Made by a program: the position numbers and the translations under genes. Shown one piece after another: positions 53,410-61,356 of a DNA stretch of 64,000 nucleotides. The notes beneath the pieces were generated by a model. It worked only from the letters and a program-made list of their open reading frames with translations, was not told the origin of the DNA and searched no databases. The DNA comes from Gammaproteobacteria bacterium (GTDB lineage Bacteria > Pseudomonadota > Gammaproteobacteria > GRL18): contig JADGDG010000017.1 in the NCBI GenBank assembly GCA_016744995.1, positions 1 through 64,000 of the forward strand. The letters run 5' to 3'. Each line of letters starts with the position of its first letter. Positions within the stretch are counted from its first letter, which is position 1.

Positions 53410-54649
53410 CCACACTGTCATGCAAAATCCACTGAGAAATATTTTTATTAGTGCTGTTGCAGTCTATAGCCTGCTATTCAGCTCATTAAGTTTTTCTGCC
53501 TGCAATATGCCAAATGATTTACCAACAGGAGATCTGGGTATTATTATTGAGCGCATGGATGGTTCTGTTTTAATTATCAATAACAGCACGCTTTCAGTCT
53601 TATGCCGGGTTGAAGGTCTGGGAGACCTGTCCCATGCTTCTGTAGTATTCTCTCGAAATGCACGATACGCCTTTGTGTTTGGCCGGGATGGCGGTCTGAC
53701 AAAAATAGACTTACTCAAAGGAAAGATCAGTAAACGAATTTTACAATCTGGTAATTCTATCGGTGGTGCTATTTCACAAGATGGTCAATATATTGCTGTT
53801 TCTAATTATGAACCCGGAGGCGTTAATGTTTTTGCTGTTGATGACCTTTCACTCATAGCAAAAATCCCAGCGACTTATGGTCAATCCACTCAGACTTCAA
53901 AGACAGTCGGACTGGTTGATGCACCGGGAAACCAATTTGTATACAGCCTTTATGACGGCAATGAAATCTGGCAAGTCAAAATGGCCCCCCCGTTTGACAA
54001 AAATGAATTTACTATCCCTTCCGCCAATATAAAAAAGTATCACAATGTCGGCAAAGCACCCTATGACGGTTTGATCAGTGCCAACGGCCGCTATTATATT
54101 GCTGGACTCTTTGGAGAAGATGGTCTCAGTCTACTGGATTTATGGCACCCGGAAAAAGGCACTACAAAAATCCTGAGCCATTATGGTAAAGGTCAGAAAA
54201 AACTACCTGTTTATAAAATGCCTCATCTGGAAGGCTGGGCAATTGCAGGAAATCATGCATTCCTGCCTGCTGTCGGCCTGCATGAAGTGCTGGTGGTTGA
54301 CACAAACACCTGGAAAGAAGTTAGCCGAATAAAAGTACATAGTCAGCCGGTCTTTGCCATGGCAAGTCCAGATGATCGCCAAATTTGGGTTAATTTTGCC
54401 TTCCCTGATAATAATACATTACAAGTTATTGACTCTGAAACATTCAAAATTATCAAGCAGTTCCAGCCGGGAAAAGGCATTTTACATATGGAATTTACCC
54501 CCAGAAGCGAACATGTCTGGGTCTCCGTCAGAGACAATGATGAAATCATTGTCTATGACACACAGACATTAAAAGAAGTTAAACGCATAGCCGCTAAAAA
54601 GCCCAGTGGTATATTCTTTACATCCCGTGCACATCGTATAGGCTTGTAG
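53396..54649 (+). CDS. nirF: Heme d1 biosynthesis protein NirF
   Basis: 417 residues, a d1-type beta-propeller without a cytochrome c domain. It acts late in heme d1 biosynthesis in the periplasm. The N-terminus has a hydrophobic segment followed by Cys36 in FSAC, close to a lipobox (Phe at -3 is unusual), so it may be a lipoprotein, as in Pseudomonas aeruginosa. The ATG at 53396 has AGGA seven bases upstream and overlaps nirC by 14 bases; a second Met eight codons later is an alternative. A conserved FHMEF-type segment (ILHMEFTP) lies near residue 360. Confidence 0.93.
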   Translation: MPIINHTVMQNPLRNIFISAVAVYSLLFSSLSFSACNMPNDLPTGDLGIIIERMDGSVLIINNSTLSVLCRVEGLGDLSHASVVFSRNARYAFVFGRDGGLTKIDLLKGKISKRILQSGNSIGGAISQDGQYIAVSNYEPGGVNVFAVDDLSLIAKIPATYGQSTQTSKTVGLVDAPGNQFVYSLYDGNEIWQVKMAPPFDKNEFTIPSANIKKYHNVGKAPYDGLISANGRYYIAGLFGEDGLSLLDLWHPEKGTTKILSHYGKGQKKLPVYKMPHLEGWAIAGNHAFLPAVGLHEVLVVDTNTWKEVSRIKVHSQPVFAMASPDDRQIWVNFAFPDNNTLQVIDSETFKIIKQFQPGKGILHMEFTPRSEHVWVSVRDNDEIIVYDTQTLKEVKRIAAKKPSGIFFTSRAHRIGL

Positions 54650-54683
54650 AATGAAACAGTTTTATAGACAGGTGAGTCATTAA

Positions 54684-55148
54684 ATGCTTACACATTTAGA
54701 AAAACAATTGCTCAATGACTATCAGCAAGGCATTCCTCTGGTTTCAGAGCCATATTCTGAGATAGCCAGAGAAATAAGCCTGAAAGGTTTTTCTGTCAGT
54801 GAACAGGAAATTATTAAGACTCTGAGTTCACTGAAGAAACGTGGCCTGATCAGTCGTGTCGGGCCCGTATTTCGGCCTAAAGCAGTTGGCAGCAGCACAC
54901 TGGCCGCTATTGCAGTACCAGAAAGTCGCTTAGTCGAAGTAGCCAATATTGTCAGTGGCTTTTCACAAGTCAACCATAACTATGAACGTGAACATCAATT
55001 CAACCTCTGGTTTGTTGTAACTGCTGGTACTCAAATTGAAGTAGAACAGGTATTACAGAATATTGAACAAAAGACAGGTTTAAGCGTAATGAACCTGCCC
55101 ATGGAACAAGATTACCATATTAATCTGGGGTTTCCACTTTGGTGTTAA
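54684..55148 (+). CDS. nirD: Siroheme decarboxylase subunit NirD
   Basis: 154 residues of the AsnC/Lrp-like siroheme decarboxylase family: an N-terminal winged helix, GPVFRPKAVG near residue 60 and NHNYEREHQFNLWFV near 97. With NirL/G/H it converts siroheme to didecarboxysiroheme in heme d1 synthesis. The order nirD-L-G-H and the RVGPVF/NHNYEREH signature favour NirD. A tandem repeat starting at its stop codon fills the gap to nirL. Confidence 0.9.
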   Translation: MLTHLEKQLLNDYQQGIPLVSEPYSEIAREISLKGFSVSEQEIIKTLSSLKKRGLISRVGPVFRPKAVGSSTLAAIAVPESRLVEVANIVSGFSQVNHNYEREHQFNLWFVVTAGTQIEVEQVLQNIEQKTGLSVMNLPMEQDYHINLGFPLWC

Positions 55149-55188
55149 CTATTATATTAACTATTATATTAACTATTATATTAACTAT
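55145..55188 (+). repeat. 12-bp tandem repeat after nirD
   Basis: TTAACTATTATA occurs three times in a row, with a fourth partial copy. The first copy contains the nirD stop codon, and since 12 is a multiple of three, TAA recurs in frame. Confidence 0.95.
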
Positions 55189-55245
55189 GGTTTTAACCAG
55201 GGTTTCAACTAGGGTTCTAAACAGTCAAGAAGCAGGTATTATGAA

Positions 55246-55866
55246 ATGACATTAGAAATATTAGATCAGCAACTTGTTGCAGCAATACAGGATGGCTTAG
55301 AATATACTTCCCACCCTTTTGCCGACATTGCATTCCAGCTTGGGATTTCTGAGCAAAAGGTTCTAAATCGTCTTCAACAATTAAAAGATATGGGTACAAT
55401 CAAACGCTTTGGTGTTGTTGTAAACCACCGAAAATTAGGTTTTAAAGCCAATGCAATGGTCGTCTGGGATATTCCTGACGAGCAAGTCAATGATATTGCA
55501 CAACGTATTGCTTCTTTTGAATGTGTCACTTTATGTTATCAACGCCCTCGTAGAATGCCAGAGTGGTCGTACAACCTTTTTTCTATGATCCATGGCAAAG
55601 ACAGAGGTTCCGTTTTAGAACGCCTGGATGATCTTATTGAAATATTAGAACTGCAGAATATTAACCATAAACCTCTGTTCAGTACTCAATGTTTTAAGCA
55701 ACGCGGTGCCCGTTATGTAAACTCTGATAAAATCATCAGCCATTCAATTTCACCACTTAAGACTCCTGAAGTTATCACAGGACAAAAATCATCCTTACCA
55801 ATCACTCCGGCTAACCTTGAAGATGAATTTTCATTTCCTTTACTCACTAATCGTGCCTTTGGTTAA
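55246..55866 (+). CDS. nirL: Siroheme decarboxylase subunit NirL
   Basis: 206 residues. The core (about 1-165) has KRFGVVVNHRKLGFKANAM and LCYQRPRRMPEWSYNLF, the NirL/NirH-type signature. It pairs with NirD-type partners in siroheme decarboxylation. The C-terminal 40 residues (about 165-206), rich in Ser and Pro, exceed the usual length and show no motif. I start at 55246; an ATG at 55241 hits TGA at once. AGCAGG lies ten bases upstream. The end is marked by a short repeat containing its stop. Confidence 0.88.
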   Translation: MTLEILDQQLVAAIQDGLEYTSHPFADIAFQLGISEQKVLNRLQQLKDMGTIKRFGVVVNHRKLGFKANAMVVWDIPDEQVNDIAQRIASFECVTLCYQRPRRMPEWSYNLFSMIHGKDRGSVLERLDDLIEILELQNINHKPLFSTQCFKQRGARYVNSDKIISHSISPLKTPEVITGQKSSLPITPANLEDEFSFPLLTNRAFG

Positions 55867-55890
55867 CAAAAAGGTTAACCAAAGGCTAAC
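55861..55890 (+). repeat. Short repeats at nirL stop
   Basis: GGTTAAC (55861-55867), GGTTAAC (55873-55879) and GGCTAAC (55884-55890) follow each other at 11-12 base spacing. The first includes the nirL stop codon. Confidence 0.75.
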
Positions 55891-55895
55891 AAACT

Positions 55896-56339
55896 ATGGA
55901 TGAGACGGATCGTAAAATTATTAATTATCTGCAAGGTGATTTTCCTATTGATAATAGTCCCTACCAGATCATTGCACAGGAACTTGGGATAAGTGAAGAC
56001 GAACTGCTTAAACGACTTGATAGCTTATTAGAAAATAGGACTCTCACCCGCTTTGGTCCAATGTATGATATTCAGAAGCTCGGAGGTAGTTTCAGCCTCT
56101 GCGCAATCCGTGTACCCGCAGAGCGCTTTGAAGAAGTCACTCAAATTGTTAATTCCTTTCCCGAAGTTGCCCACAATTATGAACGTGACCATGACTTTAA
56201 TATGTGGTATGTTCTGGCAACCGAATCGTTAGCTAAAATTTATATTACCAATCAGGCCATAGAAGACAAAACAGGGCTCAAAGTTTATAATATGCCCAAA
56301 ATACAGGAATTCTTTGTTGGTCTGCACTTCCAGGCCTGA
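55896..56339 (+). CDS. nirG: Siroheme decarboxylase subunit NirG
   Basis: 147 residues, the same family as nirD at 54684, with RFGPMYDIQKLGG near residue 50 and HNYERDHDFNMWYV near 90. Order and the D-like signature favour NirG. It lies 29 nt after nirL and ends 61 nt before nirH. Confidence 0.88.
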   Translation: MDETDRKIINYLQGDFPIDNSPYQIIAQELGISEDELLKRLDSLLENRTLTRFGPMYDIQKLGGSFSLCAIRVPAERFEEVTQIVNSFPEVAHNYERDHDFNMWYVLATESLAKIYITNQAIEDKTGLKVYNMPKIQEFFVGLHFQA

Positions 56340-56400
56340 GAAAGCACCCAGGAATCCTTTTTTACTTATAACCATTAATGAGCTTTGATAAATAGAAAAT

Positions 56401-56886
56401 ATGGATGATCTGGATCGAAAAATAATCACCGCTACTCAATCTGGCTTGCCATTAGTCAAAGAACCTTATCAGGCAATTGCTCAACAACTCCAAATTGAGC
56501 CAGAATTACTAATGCAACGCATGCAAGCTATGCTTGAAACAGGACAGATTCGTCGTATTGGTGCAGTTCCAAATCATTACAAACTGGGCTATGCAGCAAA
56601 TGCAATGTCCGTCTGGAATGTACCTGACGATAAGGTCTATGAATTAGGTCAGCAGCTGGGCGCATTATCCTTTGTCAGCCATTGCTATGAACGGCCCCGT
56701 TTTTTACCTGAATGGCCCTATAATCTCTTTGCCATGTTACATGGCAAAAGTAAGGATGAAGTGGCTGAAAAAGTTAAGCAAGTAGTCGCCTTATTAGGTG
56801 AACATTGTGCTGGCTACGAGCTGCTCTATAGCAAACAAATATTAAAGAAGACAGGCCTCCGTCTGAAAGAACACTCTCCTAAATAA
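56401..56886 (+). CDS. nirH: Siroheme decarboxylase subunit NirH
   Basis: 161 residues with RRIGAVPNHYKLGYAANAMSVW and HCYERPRFLPEWPYNLFAMLHG, the NirH/NirL-type signature. It is the fourth of the separate nirD-L-G-H genes, which make two D-like/L-like pairs. It precedes nirJ by 31 nt. Confidence 0.9.
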   Translation: MDDLDRKIITATQSGLPLVKEPYQAIAQQLQIEPELLMQRMQAMLETGQIRRIGAVPNHYKLGYAANAMSVWNVPDDKVYELGQQLGALSFVSHCYERPRFLPEWPYNLFAMLHGKSKDEVAEKVKQVVALLGEHCAGYELLYSKQILKKTGLRLKEHSPK

Positions 56887-56917
56887 CTAAGATAAGTAAG
56901 CAAATAAGCAATTAAAT

Positions 56918-58060
56918 ATGTTCAGAATTTCTCAATACCTAAATGAAGTCATCAATCCAACCCCTCTGGGTGATAAGCGTAATCCTCCCGGCCCCGTTGT
57001 TATATGGAACTTAATCAGACGTTGCAATCTGACTTGTAAACATTGTTACTCAATTTCTGCCGATACCCAGTTTAAAGGTGAATTATCCACCGATGAAGTT
57101 TTTACAGTAATGGATGATTTAAAAGCATTTAAAGTACCTGTCCTGATTTTATCCGGTGGTGAACCCCTGTTGCGAGATGATATTTTTGAAATCTCTCACC
57201 ATGCTAAAGACATGGGCTTTTATGTAGGGCTTTCAACCAACGGCACATTAATTACTGAAGATAATATTCAGCAGATCGCCGATGTTGATTACAATTATGT
57301 AGGTATCAGTATTGATGGCATTGAAGCTACACATGATGTTTTTCGTCGCAAAGAAGGCGCCTATAAAGAATCAATCAAAGGCATACGCCTGTGTAAGCAA
57401 CATAATATTAAAGTGGGTCTGCGTTTCACTCTGACTCAGGATAATGCCGATGAACTCCCGGCTCTGCTGCAGCTCATGGAAGATGAAGGGGTTGATAAAT
57501 TTTATCTTTCTCATCTAAACTATGCAGGACGAGGCAATAAAAATCGAAAAGATGATGTTTATCATATTGCAACCCGGCAATCTCTGGACTTTTTATTTGA
57601 ACATTGTGTTAATGAAATTAAACAGGGCATTCACCGGGAATATGTCACGGGAAATAATGATGCTGATGGTCTTTATCTTTATCATTGGGTTAAAGAACAC
57701 TATCCTGAGCAAGCAGAAGCGATAAAAACCAGGCTGGATCAATGGGGCGGAAATTCATCCGGAGTAAATATCTCTAATATTGACAATCTTGGCAAGGTTC
57801 ACCCTGACACCATGTGGTGGAATTATTCGCTGGGTAATGTAAAAGATCGCCCTTTCTCAGAAATCTGGCAGGATACATCCGATCCCCTGATGGCAGGTCT
57901 TAAACAAAGCCCACGTCCAGTCGAAGGCCGCTGTGCTGAATGTCAATATCTTAGGATCTGCAATGGTAATACCCGAGTTCGAGCCTGGCAGACCACTGAT
58001 AACTTTTGGGCTGAAGATCCCGCCTGTTATTTGAGTGATGAAGAAATAGGCATAACCTGA
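56918..58060 (+). CDS. nirJ: Heme d1 biosynthesis radical SAM protein NirJ
   Basis: 380 residues. The radical SAM motif is C36-N-L-T-C40-K-H-C43, followed by SGGEPLLR near residue 90. A C-terminal SPASM-like set (GRCAECQYLRIC...PACYL) would hold a second [4Fe-4S] cluster. NirJ removes propionate side chains from didecarboxysiroheme in making heme d1. The last codons (GCATAACC region) are the source of the repeat that follows: each 18-bp unit repeats the last six codons, including the stop. Confidence 0.93.
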   Translation: MFRISQYLNEVINPTPLGDKRNPPGPVVIWNLIRRCNLTCKHCYSISADTQFKGELSTDEVFTVMDDLKAFKVPVLILSGGEPLLRDDIFEISHHAKDMGFYVGLSTNGTLITEDNIQQIADVDYNYVGISIDGIEATHDVFRRKEGAYKESIKGIRLCKQHNIKVGLRFTLTQDNADELPALLQLMEDEGVDKFYLSHLNYAGRGNKNRKDDVYHIATRQSLDFLFEHCVNEIKQGIHREYVTGNNDADGLYLYHWVKEHYPEQAEAIKTRLDQWGGNSSGVNISNIDNLGKVHPDTMWWNYSLGNVKDRPFSEIWQDTSDPLMAGLKQSPRPVEGRCAECQYLRICNGNTRVRAWQTTDNFWAEDPACYLSDEEIGIT

Positions 58061-58168
58061 AAAATAGGCATAACCTGAAAAATAGGCATAACCTGAAAAA
58101 TAGGCATAGCCTGAAAAATAGGCATAACCTAAAAATAGGCATAACCTAAAAATAGGCATAACTTAAAA
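58043..58168 (+). repeat. 17-18 bp tandem repeat at nirJ stop
   Basis: ATAGGC recurs at 58046, 58064, 58082, 58100, 58118, 58135 and 58152, giving seven units of AAATAGGCATAACCTGAA, with the last two one base shorter. The first copy is the coding end of nirJ and includes its stop. Confidence 0.95.
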
Positions 58169-58182
58169 TGCTCAAACAGCCA

Positions 58183-58196
58183 TTGATGCTTATCAA
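58183..58196 (+). promoter_or_regulatory. FNR/DNR box of nirN
   Basis: TTGATGCTTATCAA is a perfect TTGAT-N4-ATCAA dyad. A perfect TATAAT lies at 58219-58224. A start at about 58231 puts the box centre at -41.5. This is a textbook class II site giving nirN its own promoter. Confidence 0.9.
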
Positions 58197-58270
58197 GGGA
58201 ACTGATTAAACTTAGAGCTATAATTCCTGACATTCTTATAAATATCATTTTTTAAAATAAGTATCACTTT

Positions 58271-59842
58271 ATGAAAATTTCTTCAATTTTTCTTATAGCA
58301 CTTTTTCTGATCATAAATGTATTTGCAATCAATGCTTCTGCTGATAGCATTAGCTCTAATTTAGTAAAGAATGATTTTGAGAAGCATTGTGCCTCTTGCC
58401 ACGGCAAAGACAGACTCGGCATTGTCGGTCCACCACTGATCCCCCAAAGCTTCAAACGACTAAAGCCTGAAGCAGCAAGCCTGGTAATAAAAAATGGCCG
58501 TGTTGCTACTCAAATGCCTGCTTTTGGGCAAACGCTATCAGATCCACAAATTAGTGCCCTGGTCGATTATATCTATACCAAACCCATCCATTCTCCCAAA
58601 TGGGACATGAGTGCTATTAAACAAAGTCATAAAATATCTCATGCACCTGAATCATTAGGCAATACACCTGTTTTCAAAGCTGATATGCAAAATCTATTTT
58701 TAGTGGTTGAAATCGGAGATCATCATGTCACCTTACTTGATGGCGATACATTTGAACCGATTTACCGCTTAAAAACTCATAACGCCCTGCACGGTGGTCC
58801 CAAATATTCAAAAGATGGCCGCTATGTCTTTTTTGCCTCACGTGATGGCTGGATCACTAAATTTGATATTTATAACCTCAAAATTATTGCTGACATTCGA
58901 GTGGGGATCAACACCAGAAATCTTGCTGTGTCAGATGATGGTCAGTTTATTATTGCCGGTAATACCCTGCCTCATACCGCAGTCATATTAAGTGCTCATG
59001 ATTTATCACCCATAAAACTCATTCCCGTAGTAAATGAAGCTGGTGAAAGCTCCCGGGTGAGTGCAGTTTACACTGCAGCCCCCCGAAAAAGTTTTATCCT
59101 GGCTTTAAAAGATTTTCCTGAAGTCTGGGAGATCCCCTATATTGAAAAAGAAGTCTTTGTTCATGATTATCGATATGAAATGCCTGAGTACACAGGAAAA
59201 CCATTCAGCATTCGCCGTATCAAACTCAGCAATTATTTGGATGATTTTTTCTTTAATCAGGACTACACTTATATTATAGGAGCCGCTCGGCCTGAAGGTG
59301 AACGTTTTCCACAAGGCGGACAGGTAATAAAAATAACTTCCGGCCGCAAAGTCAGTAACATTGACTTACCCGGTATGCCGCATTTAAGTTCAGGTATCAG
59401 CTGGAAATATAAAGACACTCGAATTATTGCAACACCCAATATAAAAGAAGGTGTGGTCTCTATTATTGATACTAAAGACTGGAAAACCATTAAAAAAATA
59501 AAAACCAAAGGACCTGGATTTTTTATGCGCAGTCATGAAAAAAGTCCTTACGCCTGGGTTGATGTCTTTTTTGGCCCCCATAAAGATTTAGTCCATATTA
59601 TTGACAAAAAAACATTGGAAATTGTTAAGACTTTACAACCTGCTCCCGGCAAAACAGCCGCACATGTTGAATTTACAAAAGATGGGCGATATGCACTACT
59701 GAGCATATGGGAAGACGATGGAGCTATCATTGTCTATGACGCATTAACACTTAAAGAAGTCACCCGCTTACCCATGAAAAAGCCTTCCGGAAAATATAAT
59801 GTTTATAATAAAACACACCTTGAAGAAGGCACCAGTCATTAA
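58271..59842 (+). CDS. nirN: NirN-like cytochrome c / d1 propeller protein
   Basis: 523 residues with a signal peptide (about 1-24), C40-A-S-C-H44 heme c and a d1-type propeller. It is closer to NirN than NirS because of its length, the KDRLGIVGPPLIP segment after the heme and the place beside nirJ. NirN is a periplasmic dehydrogenase that finishes heme d1 and can pass it to NirS. It has its own FNR box and TATAAT, and is separated from nirJ by the repeat. Confidence 0.88.
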   Translation: MKISSIFLIALFLIINVFAINASADSISSNLVKNDFEKHCASCHGKDRLGIVGPPLIPQSFKRLKPEAASLVIKNGRVATQMPAFGQTLSDPQISALVDYIYTKPIHSPKWDMSAIKQSHKISHAPESLGNTPVFKADMQNLFLVVEIGDHHVTLLDGDTFEPIYRLKTHNALHGGPKYSKDGRYVFFASRDGWITKFDIYNLKIIADIRVGINTRNLAVSDDGQFIIAGNTLPHTAVILSAHDLSPIKLIPVVNEAGESSRVSAVYTAAPRKSFILALKDFPEVWEIPYIEKEVFVHDYRYEMPEYTGKPFSIRRIKLSNYLDDFFFNQDYTYIIGAARPEGERFPQGGQVIKITSGRKVSNIDLPGMPHLSSGISWKYKDTRIIATPNIKEGVVSIIDTKDWKTIKKIKTKGPGFFMRSHEKSPYAWVDVFFGPHKDLVHIIDKKTLEIVKTLQPAPGKTAAHVEFTKDGRYALLSIWEDDGAIIVYDALTLKEVTRLPMKKPSGKYNVYNKTHLEEGTSH

Positions 59843-59850
59843 ATAAACAA

Positions 59851-59902
59851 TGTAACTATTCAGCGTGTTATGAAGCAAAAACAAATATGTTTAATAGTTA
59901 CA
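59851..59902. repeat. 10-bp inverted repeat before hemerythrin gene
   Basis: TGTAACTATT (59851-59860) and AATAGTTACA (59893-59902) are exact complements 32 bases apart. They lie between the nirN stop and the hemerythrin start and could be an operator or a weak stem. Confidence 0.5.
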
Positions 59903-59933
59903 AAAAATTAAGGTTCACTTTTAGGAGATAATA

Positions 59934-60500
59934 ATGTTCAAAACATTAGGTACTTTTGGCATGGTTCTATTGACAGTCACCGCAGTTGTCATGGTTGGCC
60001 TGGGCTTTCTAATGGGGCCAACTCACCCCTTACCATGGATCATGTTAATCATCGTCATTGCCATACCATTTATTCATAACAAAATGGCTGCAAACCGTTA
60101 TCTGCTCTGGAAGGATGAATACAGCGTGGGTATTGAAGAAATGGACAATGACCACAAGAAGTTACTCAACTTAATCAACCAGCTGCAAACTGCAGTACAT
60201 TATTATACAGGCAGAGAATTTGAAGAAAAGGCATTAGAAGAGCTGGTTGATTACACAAAAACTCATTTTAAAAAAGAAGAAAAACTTCTGGAAGATAATG
60301 ATTATGCTGATCTTGAGGCTCACAAATTATTGCATCAAAAATTCATCGATAAAGTCAGTTTGTTTCTTGAGCAATACAAACAAGACTCTGAATTGACTAT
60401 TAACGAAACACTTGAATTTCTTAAAGACTGGCTGATCAAACATATTAACGGTACCGATAAAGAATACGGCAAAATTTTAAACAAAAAAGGCATCCATTAA
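59934..60500 (+). CDS. Membrane-anchored bacteriohemerythrin
   Basis: 188 residues. Two transmembrane helices (about 5-28 and 32-50) anchor a hemerythrin domain with all seven diiron ligands visible: H74, H111, E115, H130, H134, H170 and D175. Such proteins bind O2, and some related diiron proteins react with NO. At the end of a heme d1 gene cluster it may protect or sense near the site of NO formation, but this is inference. AGGAGA lies before the ATG. The next gene starts one base after its stop, so they are coupled. Confidence 0.92.
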   Translation: MFKTLGTFGMVLLTVTAVVMVGLGFLMGPTHPLPWIMLIIVIAIPFIHNKMAANRYLLWKDEYSVGIEEMDNDHKKLLNLINQLQTAVHYYTGREFEEKALEELVDYTKTHFKKEEKLLEDNDYADLEAHKLLHQKFIDKVSLFLEQYKQDSELTINETLEFLKDWLIKHINGTDKEYGKILNKKGIH

Positions 60501-60501
60501 T

Positions 60502-60954
60502 ATGGCCCGATTGCCATGGGTGCTGTTTTTAATTATGAGCCTCATTGCAACGGCTCTTGCCTACAAGTTTATCTTCAGCGGCAAGACAGAAGTTGCCCCG
60601 GATGGTCGAACCACAATTCTGCTTGAAGATTCTGAGCAGACTTTTTTCTTAAATGAAATGAGAAATTTTTTAATAGCAGTTCAGCAGATCACTGATGGCA
60701 TTGAAAAGGACGATATGCAACAAATTGCCCTTGCCGCCAGAAAAGTAGGCTCTGCTGATCTGGGCCATGTCCCTGCAGGACTGACGGGAAAATTACCACT
60801 GGCCACAAAAAAAATGGGCCTGGCAACTCATAAAGCCTTTGATCAAATGGCAATGGATGCTGAGTCATTAGGTGATAAAGAACATAGCCTGTCCCAATTG
60901 AACAAAATACTATCCACTTGTACAGCCTGCCATGCTCTTTACAGGATCAGGTGA
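60502..60954 (+). CDS. Small membrane-anchored c-type cytochrome, cytochrome c'-like
   Basis: 150 residues: an N-terminal hydrophobic anchor or signal (about 5-25), a helical body and a single C-terminal heme motif C140-T-A-C-H144 four to six residues from the end. A heme at the extreme C-terminus of a four-helix protein is the cytochrome c' pattern, and those bind NO. It begins one base after the hemerythrin stop. Pairing with the hemerythrin suggests joint O2/NO handling. Confidence 0.75.
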   Translation: MARLPWVLFLIMSLIATALAYKFIFSGKTEVAPDGRTTILLEDSEQTFFLNEMRNFLIAVQQITDGIEKDDMQQIALAARKVGSADLGHVPAGLTGKLPLATKKMGLATHKAFDQMAMDAESLGDKEHSLSQLNKILSTCTACHALYRIR

Positions 60955-60978
60955 AGAATGTCTGTAGTCGTTAGTCTG

Positions 60979-61224
60979 TTAATGACTTTTCATGGCTTCA
61001 GCATGTTTTTGTATTAGCTCATCCAACTCATCTGCAGGCACAAATTCTTGCCATTGTTCCTGAGGAACATTGGTCATTGCTGTAGCTTTATAATCCCCAC
61101 ACCCCGGACATATAAATAAAAATGTATGTTTATTCTGACAGGATTGATCAAAAGCAACATCATCCAGTTTATAGGGCACCTGACATTTCTGGCAATTAAG
61201 ATTATAACCGGGTGAATCTGACAT
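60979..61224 (-). CDS. Small zinc-ribbon protein, function unknown
   Basis: 81 residues with C11-x2-C14, C29, and C39-x2-C42, which could form a zinc ribbon, followed by an acidic C-terminal helix. It is convergent with the cytochrome gene. AGAGA precedes the ATG. No family function was recognised. Confidence 0.7.
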   Translation of the reverse strand: MSDSPGYNLNCQKCQVPYKLDDVAFDQSCQNKHTFLFICPGCGDYKATAMTNVPQEQWQEFVPADELDELIQKHAEAMKSH

Positions 61225-61356
61225 ATCGTTTCTCTTGTAATTAATTACATACTAAATTAGTCAATTATTCTATCTGAATTCATTATTTTATTAAAGTACT
61301 GTTTTTGGTTTATACTTAGGATAAATAGTTCCCCTACATTATGAGTTTGTATTGCT

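Noticed and set aside
55145..55188. Tandem repeat as a CRISPR or iteron array
   Set aside because: Units are 12 bp with no spacers, and no cas or replication genes are nearby.
57857..58159. Leftward open frames of 60-100 codons over the nirJ end with repeated LCLFF-RL... peptide
   Set aside because: They are the reverse reading of the 17-18 bp tandem repeat and the nirJ 3' end; no ribosome site, and nirJ is clearly real on the other strand.
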